A stretch of DNA of 5,055 bases from Desulfurococcales archaeon (GTDB taxonomy: Archaea; Thermoproteota; Thermoprotei_A; Sulfolobales; Desulfurococcaceae): assembly GCA_027064845.1 (NCBI GenBank), contig JAMOPC010000523.1, positions 1 to 5,055 on the forward strand. The letters run 5' to 3'. Below are positions 1 to 5,055 of the stretch, in pieces (position 1 is the stretch's first letter; each line of letters opens with the position of its first letter). The notes under the pieces were generated by a model, which was given only the letters and a program-made list of their open reading frames with translations, searched no databases and had not been told where the DNA came from. Made by a program: the position numbers and the translations under genes.

Positions 1-597
1 AATTATAGGTGGGGATTGCCTAGCAAATGCATTGGATCGCCGAGTATAAATTGTGTATTAAGTACAGACTATGATATAGGGCCTCTTGTCCCTCCCATTG
101 CATGGTTAGATTTGTTTAAGAACGCCATTTCTGCTATATCCCCACGTTTATTCAGCTCTCCCACGCGGAGTATTTTAGAGAACTATATTAATGAATCAAT
201 CAATGTATTTGTTGTGAATGAGAATCTCATTGAGGAAAAGATAAGGTCATTATATAGGCTTGTAATTGGAAGCAATGACCTTTACATAGAAGAACTAGGC
301 AACGTAACTGTTTCATGTAATGCAATAGTAATATGTCAAGATACTTGCTACGGCAATTTCCAAATAGTATTTAAACTAAGAAATAATAATGATTTAAGAA
401 ATATTGGTTGGAACAACTTGAGAATAATAGTTTACGCTGGTAAGTATAGATTCTTCCCACAATACTTCCACAGAAAAACAAGTAACTCTACAATCAAAAT
501 ATTTTTCTCCATGCGTGAATTCTCCCTAAAAGATCCCATGTACATATACATAGACAATTTCCATTTACTCATTAAACCTTTTATTAAGAAAATATAG
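1..597 (+). CDS. Hypothetical protein, 5' end outside window
   Basis: I do not recognise this protein. The frame is open from base 1 to the TAG stop at 595-597. A TTG at 16 sits behind a GGTGG-like stretch (8-12), but the spacing is only 3 bases, and the five codons before it (N-Y-R-W-G) read as ordinary coding sequence. The next in-frame ATG is at 511. I therefore treat it as the C-terminal ~198 residues of a longer protein. Counting from the TTG, residues 17-50 are Pro- and hydrophobic-rich (YDIGPLVPPIAW), 50-85 look helical, and 88-190 look like a series of beta strands. Five cysteines occur at 5, 13, 101, 107 and 111; the last three form C-x5-C-x3-C, which could be disulfides or a metal site. 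No membrane segment is visible. Three N-X-S/T sequons are present. It converges on the minus-strand unit, so it need not share its function. Confidence 0.7.
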   Translation, partial: NYRWGLPSKCIGSPSINCVLSTDYDIGPLVPPIAWLDLFKNAISAISPRLFSSPTRSILENYINESINVFVVNENLIEEKIRSLYRLVIGSNDLYIEELGNVTVSCNAIVICQDTCYGNFQIVFKLRNNNDLRNIGWNNLRIIVYAGKYRFFPQYFHRKTSNSTIKIFFSMREFSLKDPMYIYIDNFHLLIKPFIKKI

Positions 598-657
598 AGA
601 CCTAAAACCCAATAACGTCGATAACCTACTTAATCTACAGTGCCTTTGGTATTCATG

Positions 658-1413
658 TTAGCAAATCACTGTTTTTATCCTGTAATTTGATAAATCAGTA
701 TTTCGTAGCTCATCCCCACATACCTTTATTTGTTCATCACCTCGTTCTAGAATAATACATCCCTCCGGTTTAAGATCTTCTATCCTACCATTATACTTAA
801 TAGTACCATCTTCAAGAACAACTACTCTATTTGGGTCTAGTCTTGAGATTATATGTGATGATACAAGAATACAGTTATCTCTCCTCGAAGCATAATTTAT
901 TGCTTCGGAAGCCAATGTTCTAGAACTTGTATCTAGTCCCCTGAAAGGTTCGTCGAGCAAAATAATTTTTCTATTAGATGAAAGAGCTTCAACAAGATGT
1001 AATCTTCTACGGAACCCCTGGGAGAGTTCACCCACTTTTTTGCTCATATGTTTTGATAACTCGAATAAATCGATATATTGATCAACAAGTCCTGGATCGT
1101 GTATTTCTCTCAAAGAATCTATTACATCATCCACATAAGCATTATAAGGTATAACATCTTTTTCAGGAAGATAAAAGATATTCTTCGAAACCTTATCTAT
1201 TTCTACGAAAGGATCAAAATTTAATACACGAACTCTTCCAGCTATAGGCTTCAAGAGACCAGCAATTATTTTAAATAATGTTGATTTCCCGGAACCATTT
1301 GGTCCAACAACTACTATTAAACCATTAAAAACTTCTAAATCAATGTTTTTAAGAACAATTATTTTATCATAGCGCGCGAATACTTTTTCAAGGAGTATTA
1401 AAGAGTTTTTCAT
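658..1413 (-). CDS. ABC transporter ATP-binding protein
   Basis: This 251-residue protein is a single nucleotide-binding domain that would hydrolyse ATP on the cytoplasmic face to drive a membrane partner. Visible motifs, in order: A-loop aromatic Tyr15; Walker A GPNGSGKST at 37-45; a Q-loop region FYLPEKD at 80-86; signature LSQGF at 130-134 followed by three arginines; Walker B IILLDEP at 150-156 with catalytic Glu155; D-loop GLD at 159-161; and H-loop His187 in VSSHI. The Q-loop has Pro-Glu where glutamine is usual, as seen in many ATPases of ABC-2-type exporters. Residues ~205-251 form a short C-terminal extension with no recognisable regulatory domain. The ATG start at 1413 lies 2 bases after the stop of the preceding gene and has an AAGGAG site. 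It is the last gene of the unit, and its natural partner is the six-helix protein encoded at 1842-2594. Family assignment is secure; substrate is unknown. Confidence 0.97.
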   Translation of the reverse strand: MKNSLILLEKVFARYDKIIVLKNIDLEVFNGLIVVVGPNGSGKSTLFKIIAGLLKPIAGRVRVLNFDPFVEIDKVSKNIFYLPEKDVIPYNAYVDDVIDSLREIHDPGLVDQYIDLFELSKHMSKKVGELSQGFRRRLHLVEALSSNRKIILLDEPFRGLDTSSRTLASEAINYASRRDNCILVSSHIISRLDPNRVVVLEDGTIKYNGRIEDLKPEGCIILERGDEQIKVCGDELRNTDLSNYRIKTVIC

Positions 1414-1415
1414 AG

Positions 1416-1838
1416 TTAGACGCTCCTTATAACAATTTGTACCTTAACATTATTGGTTATTGGATAGGCTTTCCAAAGCACTAGGTAAATATGAAGAGCT
1501 AGGTAGGGATGGCTAATATGGAGGGTTATAGTTGTGTTCATATATTCTATTATTTTTCCTCCCGCATACAGGTATATCGAGTAATTACCCCTTAATCCAG
1601 AAACCGTTAAATTTATGGAAGCTTTACCAGGCTTGAATGGATAGAAGAGGTCCATTCTGTACATGGGATGGGAATTCTCGCTATATATGAGGTTGATCGT
1701 TTCATTACTGATTTCTACATGATACGTAAGAGTAATTTCGTTTGGAAGTACGATTTGAGGAAAATTGATAAGCATGAATATGGTAATCGTAGAAAACATG
1801 AATCCAACAACTATGGTGTTCCTCAAACTCATCTTCAT
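1416..1838 (-). CDS. Small membrane-anchored or secreted beta-rich protein
   Basis: I do not recognise this 140-residue protein. Residues 8-31 form one hydrophobic segment after a basic N-terminus (MKMSLRN), which fits a signal anchor or an uncleaved or poorly defined signal peptide. The remainder (32-140) alternates hydrophobic and polar residues, as in a small extracellular beta sandwich. It carries four N-X-S/T sequons (Asn45, 76, 85, 101), consistent with exposure outside the cell in a glycosylating archaeon. It has no cysteine and no C-terminal membrane helix. The ATG at 1838 is chosen because a GGTG ribosome-binding site lies 6 bases upstream; a second ATG two codons later is possible. 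It sits between the permease-like gene (3-base gap) and the ATPase (2-base gap), so it is probably an accessory subunit of the transporter rather than a free-standing protein. That role is inferred from position only. Confidence 0.82.
   Translation of the reverse strand: MKMSLRNTIVVGFMFSTITIFMLINFPQIVLPNEITLTYHVEISNETINLIYSENSHPMYRMDLFYPFKPGKASINLTVSGLRGNYSIYLYAGGKIIEYMNTTITLHISHPYLALHIYLVLWKAYPITNNVKVQIVIRSV
1423..1428 (-). promoter_or_regulatory. Ribosome-binding site of the ATPase gene
   Basis: On the minus strand the sequence reads AAGGAG, 9 bases before the ATG at 1413. It lies inside the last codons of the preceding small gene, so ribosomes finishing that gene are placed directly on this start. 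The site supports the ATG chosen. Confidence 0.65.
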
Positions 1839-1841
1839 TAC

Positions 1842-2594
1842 TTACACCCTAGTTGATGACCACCTTTGCTTAGAGAGTATTATTACTAAGAAGAAGGCGG
1901 TTGCTATTTCAATGAAGAGAATATATGATCTAATTGAAGAGAAGATGGTATAAAATAATATACCCAATCCTAGCGATAATAGTAAAGAAAGGTCGAATCT
2001 ATAAGTAGTAACATATATAGTGCTTGATATAAACGGTGTGAATGTTAATACGAACCAGAGGATAAAAACGTCATAAACATATTTTCCTACGCTTTCGACT
2101 TCGATATAAGAAATAGTTATGAGAATAAATGATGCTATAGGCCAAATCGTCACAGGTAAGGCAAGTACTATAGAAGTTAATCCTATATAGATTAAGGACT
2201 TCGAAGGACTTATCTGCGTCCTATAAATATTTGTTGGGAAACCAAATGATAACCTGCTAAGATAAGGATAAAGGAAAATCAAGGATAGTATTATATCTAT
2301 AAATAATGTGATCCAAAATGACGTGGCAGTTTCTCTAATAAATGAGTGTACGAAGTTGTAATATATGTACGAGTCGTTGGGAATGTACAAATAGATATCT
2401 GATAAGCTATGTATAGTAAGGCTTATTCCTCTAAGAGAAAACGAAGGCGTAGCAAGAATCGAGGCTTTATAAATATTTTCTAAAGCTTGAAGAACTGAAG
2501 CAAAAGCAGAGGCCATGGAACAAGTAATCATTATGATGAATTCCTTTAATGTGATATTGGTAAACATTTTCAAGAAAAGATCTTTGTACCCCAT
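1842..2594 (-). CDS. Predicted ABC-2-type permease, six membrane helices
   Basis: This 250-residue integral membrane protein is most likely the transmembrane subunit paired with the ATPase encoded two genes downstream. Hydrophobic segments lie at about 18-38, 91-112, 133-162, 173-196, 201-221 and 224-241. A roughly 50-residue, probably extracellular loop (40-90) follows the first helix. Between the second and third helices is a short polar stretch (YRTQISPSKS, 124-133) of the kind that contacts the ATPase as a coupling helix in ABC-2 exporters. The size, six-helix layout and neighbouring ATPase match half-transporters of that superfamily, which work as homodimers, but I see no decisive sequence motif. 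No other permease is visible. The ATG at 2594 is supported by a GGAG-type site 5 bases upstream. The last two codons double as the ribosome-binding site of the next gene. It could also be an unrelated membrane protein that merely recruits the ATPase. Confidence 0.85.
   Translation of the reverse strand: MGYKDLFLKMFTNITLKEFIIMITCSMASAFASVLQALENIYKASILATPSFSLRGISLTIHSLSDIYLYIPNDSYIYYNFVHSFIRETATSFWITLFIDIILSLIFLYPYLSRLSFGFPTNIYRTQISPSKSLIYIGLTSIVLALPVTIWPIASFILITISYIEVESVGKYVYDVFILWFVLTFTPFISSTIYVTTYRFDLSLLLSLGLGILFYTIFSSIRSYILFIEIATAFFLVIILSKQRWSSTRV
1845..1850 (-). promoter_or_regulatory. Ribosome-binding site within the end of the permease gene
   Basis: The minus strand reads AGGGTG, which is both the final Arg-Val codons of the permease-like gene and a GGTG-type site 6 bases ahead of the ATG at 1838. 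This dual use fixes the start of the small gene and points to coupled translation. Confidence 0.65.
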
Positions 2595-2599
2595 AGCTT

Positions 2600-2608
2600 C
2601 TCCGCCTT
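2600..2608 (-). promoter_or_regulatory. Ribosome-binding site of the permease gene
   Basis: The minus strand reads AAGGCGGAG with its last base 5 bases before the ATG at 2594. It falls in the 16-base gap, the longest in the unit. It is a good match to the purine-rich complement of the 16S rRNA 3' end and supports this start. Confidence 0.65.
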
Positions 2609-2610
2609 AC

Positions 2611-4404
2611 TCAAGAATTAGAAGTACGGTTCTTGGGTAGTCTACGTATTAAGGTTAATAAAACTATTGCTATAGCAATTGCTAAGAGTCCGTATACTAA
2701 ATACGGGTATATGGGTATTTGTTCTTGATTACTTCTACTTATTGAGTTGTTAGTATTAGTTAATTTGTTCAAAGGAGTTGTAATATTTATTGAAGTTTGT
2801 GGTTCTGGAAAGTACTCTTCCAGATTATCAAGGAGGACGTAAAGTTCATTGATAATGTCCATTAATTCGGAATGGTCTAGTCCATGTGATACGGCGGATA
2901 CGAAGAAGTCATTCACTATATTATGAATCCTATTTATGACTACCTGTACATTAGAGTGATAAATATTCCAAAGATTATTCAAATTACTAATTCTTTGATA
3001 TAGATCATTATGTACAATTACTCTGTAGTAGTCAGTACCATTAACATCAACAGGCCAGAATGTTGTTCCAAACACCATTGTATTATTTGCATAGAAATAG
3101 ATTGTAAAGTTCTCGGGAAAATACTTATAGGTAAAATTATTGGTTTGATACATGTCTTTTAGCTCGTTTATTTGATATCTAATGTATTCTTCCAAGTTAT
3201 GGTACCCCTCACTAGGAGGAGGCGATGATGAAAAGAATAGATATGTTATTTCATGAGTGGTATTAAGATACATAGGTAATACGAAGAGTGTTGAATGCGA
3301 TATTATCGGATATGCCCAATGTAGATTTAAATCTATAGGATACTTTATGCCATCTGGATTAAGTTCATCTACAGGTTCTGTAGTTACCATATGTAATAAG
3401 AGTCTCTCAGCGGCTTTTGTATTGTTTGCCTTTAATAGGTCAAAGAGTCTCGATTTTATTTCTTTAAGGTATGTTCTATTTAATTTTGTTATACGAGTCA
3501 CATTGCTTACTACTTGTTTACCCAGTATCTTTATATTATCAGAAAGTATTTCTATTCTATACTTGTATCCTAGATAATCCCCGTAAGGTAGAGAGTTAAG
3601 AATAATATTATTTGTATAATTTTCAAGAAGTTCTGATTCCTGTGTCTTATTAGATAGCGATCTTACTTTATTAATTATGTTTTCTAAATAACTTTTTTGA
3701 GACACTATGTGTTTTAATTGTTTTATTGTTTGGTTAATTAAGTATTCACAATAGATACTTGGGGATCTTAAGTAATTATAAGGTAATAATGGAAATTTGC
3801 CTAAATACACTGACTTTTTACCTGCTATATAGTAGGATTCATCAGTTTTTAGATTCACAATATACTTGAGAACTAATTTGTTAAAGTACAAGGGGATCTC
3901 ATTTATATATAGGGAAGAACTATTCTTTAGACTAACGGAGTATTCAAAATTGGGAGATATACCCCTACTAATATATCCTCTAACATCACTTAGAATAACT
4001 TTGAATAAAACCCAACTGTTATTTATAGATTCTAAATTAAATGTAACATTTCCATTAACTGCATAACTAACCAATACTTTTATTGGAGGTAAATAAAGTG
4101 TAGCATTAATAAACAAAAGATCGTTCATAAAACGGAAATTATTTATATGAAGAGTGTAATTACTAATGGCTTCACTTGAAATGATTTCTAAAGACATTAA
4201 TACCTTATCATATGCAATTTTTGTATTAAATTTGCCTTTGAGAACTTCTACTGTATCAATCCAAATGATCCCATCAATTTTATTCGAATAGATAATATGT
4301 ATTAAAGAATTATTACTCTGCTTATTGAATGCACCAACAGGTATCGTGAACACAATGATTAATAAAAGTAAAAAAGGTATATATTTTCTTTTAATGATGT
4401 TCAT
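2611..4404 (-). CDS. Large cell-surface protein, type-I membrane topology
   Basis: I do not recognise a named family for this 597-residue protein. Residues 1-25 are a clear Sec-type signal (basic NIIKRK, then a hydrophobic core, then IPVGAF). Residues 564-586 are a single hydrophobic helix followed by basic RRLPKNR, the expected stop-transfer signal with a short cytoplasmic tail. The ectodomain between them shows beta-rich character at ~35-205, more helical character at ~220-340, a mixed region at ~355-460, and helical character at ~465-530. A Ser/Thr/Asn-rich linker (~533-560) leads to the anchor. I count about 19 N-X-S/T sequons in the ectodomain, implying heavy glycosylation. Only one cysteine (219) is seen, so disulfides are not its stabiliser. 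It begins 7 bases after the upstream gene and ends 16 bases before the permease gene. This suggests an extracellular partner of that transporter, such as a receptor, docking scaffold or substrate guide. That function is inferred from context. Confidence 0.87.
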   Translation of the reverse strand: MNIIKRKYIPFLLLLIIVFTIPVGAFNKQSNNSLIHIIYSNKIDGIIWIDTVEVLKGKFNTKIAYDKVLMSLEIISSEAISNYTLHINNFRFMNDLLFINATLYLPPIKVLVSYAVNGNVTFNLESINNSWVLFKVILSDVRGYISRGISPNFEYSVSLKNSSSLYINEIPLYFNKLVLKYIVNLKTDESYYIAGKKSVYLGKFPLLPYNYLRSPSIYCEYLINQTIKQLKHIVSQKSYLENIINKVRSLSNKTQESELLENYTNNIILNSLPYGDYLGYKYRIEILSDNIKILGKQVVSNVTRITKLNRTYLKEIKSRLFDLLKANNTKAAERLLLHMVTTEPVDELNPDGIKYPIDLNLHWAYPIISHSTLFVLPMYLNTTHEITYLFFSSSPPPSEGYHNLEEYIRYQINELKDMYQTNNFTYKYFPENFTIYFYANNTMVFGTTFWPVDVNGTDYYRVIVHNDLYQRISNLNNLWNIYHSNVQVVINRIHNIVNDFFVSAVSHGLDHSELMDIINELYVLLDNLEEYFPEPQTSINITTPLNKLTNTNNSISRSNQEQIPIYPYLVYGLLAIAIAIVLLTLIRRLPKNRTSNS

Positions 4405-4410
4405 TCAAAC

Positions 4411-4419
4411 ATCAACCCC
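4411..4419 (-). promoter_or_regulatory. Possible ribosome-binding site overlapping upstream stop
   Basis: The minus strand reads GGGGTTGAT, resembling the archaeal GGAGGTGAT consensus with mismatches. It runs through the last Gly codon and TGA stop of the upstream gene, 6 bases before the ATG at 4404. The match is weaker than at the other starts, so translation of the large surface protein may depend on coupling to the gene before it. Confidence 0.4.
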
Positions 4420-5055
4420 ATGATTCGTATACTATTCCATTTATTACAGCTAACGAGTGAAGTTCTTTAGTACTTTGATCTGTAAGATGCCCATTAATAT
4501 ATTCCATATATGTAGCTTTTGCGTCACAGAACTCGTATGCTTGACCAAAAGGTAAGCTAATTTTAGCTGTTATTGCAAAGTATTCGCCTTGTTCGACGGT
4601 CTGTTCAAACTTTACTCCACCTCCAAAACCTTCTATAGTGAATTCAAGTTTTGCTTCAGCAGTTACTGATGAACTTGCTTTGATGTAAACAGTTTTTTTA
4701 AAGGTTATTGTCCTAAGTAGTCTTCGAATAAACATACGATCTTCTATTTTCAATTTTGCTTTTGTCTTAATTATTTTGTGCCCCATCTTGTAGACATGTG
4801 TAGGTCCAGCTTTTCCTGTTGCTCCTCCTGCTGCAGCGTCTATATATGTAAATACATAGTTACCTTTATCGTCCACATAACCACTTTTATGTACAACAAC
4901 AGCTGTTGCTATTATTCCTATTTCTCCCCAGTTGAGTGTTGCATGCACTTTTTTTGCAGAATCTGTTAGAAGGCTGGGATCGCCATCTGTTATTGTTACT
5001 ACTAGGGAAATTTTCGAAGTTCGTTCGGAAGGTGATGAATATGTGTCATAGTCAG
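4412..5055 (-). CDS. Beta-rich, probably secreted protein, 5' end outside window
   Basis: I do not recognise this protein. A GTG at 4948 could serve as a start, but no ribosome-binding site precedes it (only a run of seven A). The frame stays open for 35 more codons to the window edge with sensible coding content (SKISLVVTITDGDPS). The gene is therefore truncated at its N-terminus; 213 residues are visible. Counting from the GTG-encoded Val as residue 1, the chain has an Ala/Gly-rich turn (38-48), a basic stretch (52-85) and strands with alternating polar and hydrophobic residues at ~86-105 and 112-135. A Gly-rich loop (GFGGG, 107-111) separates those strands. It ends in Glu-Ser-Trp-Gly. There is no membrane helix in the visible part and one cysteine (141). 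A signal peptide would be off-window. As the first of the five visible genes, it may be the exported cargo or a soluble extracellular subunit. Secretion is inferred from its neighbours. Confidence 0.8.
   Translation of the reverse strand, partial: DYDTYSSPSERTSKISLVVTITDGDPSLLTDSAKKVHATLNWGEIGIIATAVVVHKSGYVDDKGNYVFTYIDAAAGGATGKAGPTHVYKMGHKIIKTKAKLKIEDRMFIRRLLRTITFKKTVYIKASSSVTAEAKLEFTIEGFGGGVKFEQTVEQGEYFAITAKISLPFGQAYEFCDAKATYMEYINGHLTDQSTKELHSLAVINGIVYESWG

Noticed and set aside
598..676. Possible transcription terminators between the convergent genes, including a T5 run at 672-676 on the plus strand.
   Set aside because: The run is short, lies inside the ATPase gene, and no convincing hairpin or long T tract was seen on either strand. 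Termination probably occurs nearby but cannot be placed.
1668..1953. Two overlapping 62-residue plus-strand open frames.
   Set aside because: Both are antisense to the small surface-protein gene and the end of the permease-like gene, with no features suggesting real proteins.
3257..3577. A 106-residue plus-strand open frame.
   Set aside because: It lies wholly inside the large surface-protein gene on the other strand, has no domain or supporting context, and is typical of antisense shadow frames in AT-rich coding DNA.
3866..4066. A 66-residue plus-strand open frame.
   Set aside because: It is antisense to the signal-bearing 597-residue protein and shows no independent evidence of coding.
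4778..4969. A plus-strand frame encoding a 63-residue peptide with very many cysteines, tempting as a toxin or metallopeptide.
   Set aside because: It is antisense to gene A. Ala GCA and Thr ACA codons read backwards give TGC and TGT, which explains the cysteines. The opposite strand has the coherent protein and the operon context.
1..5055. Search for CRISPR arrays, tRNA or rRNA genes, insertion sequences or long repeats.
   Set aside because: No regularly spaced repeats, cloverleaf-like sequences, transposase motifs or terminal inverted repeats were seen. The window is almost fully occupied by protein-coding genes.

Overview
The window is AT-rich (roughly one third G+C by eye) and most likely archaeal. 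The ribosome-binding sites include GGTG- and GGAG-type motifs, isoleucine and asparagine codons are abundant, and the predicted surface proteins are dense in N-X-S/T sequons. This pattern suits AT-rich Thermoproteota (Crenarchaeota) such as Desulfurococcales. That placement is inference; no rRNA, tRNA or universal marker gene is present to confirm it.

Layout. Bases 1-597 carry the 3' part of a plus-strand gene of unknown function, whose frame is open to the left edge. A 60-base convergent spacer (598-657) follows. From 658 to the right edge everything is on the minus strand and reads right to left as one compact five-gene unit. Gene A (4412 to the edge, truncated) is a beta-rich protein, probably secreted. 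Gene B (4404-2611) is a large type-I membrane protein with a signal peptide, a sequon-rich ectodomain and a C-terminal membrane anchor. Gene C (2594-1842) is a six-helix membrane protein resembling an ABC-2-type permease. Gene D (1838-1416) is a small protein with an N-terminal signal or anchor and an extracellular beta domain. Gene E (1413-658) is an ABC transporter ATPase with all core motifs.

The gaps between the five genes are 7, 16, 3 and 2 bases, and two of the ribosome-binding sites lie within the last codons of the preceding gene. Co-transcription and coupled translation are therefore very likely. The simplest reading is a cell-surface ABC transport system: E powers C, while B and D act outside the membrane next to the permease. 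Gene A, first of the five visible and without a visible membrane anchor, is either the exported cargo or another extracellular component. Only the ATPase can be named by family with high confidence. The substrate is unknown, and the surface proteins do not match any family I can recognise by reading. The promoter and the start of the unit lie outside the window.
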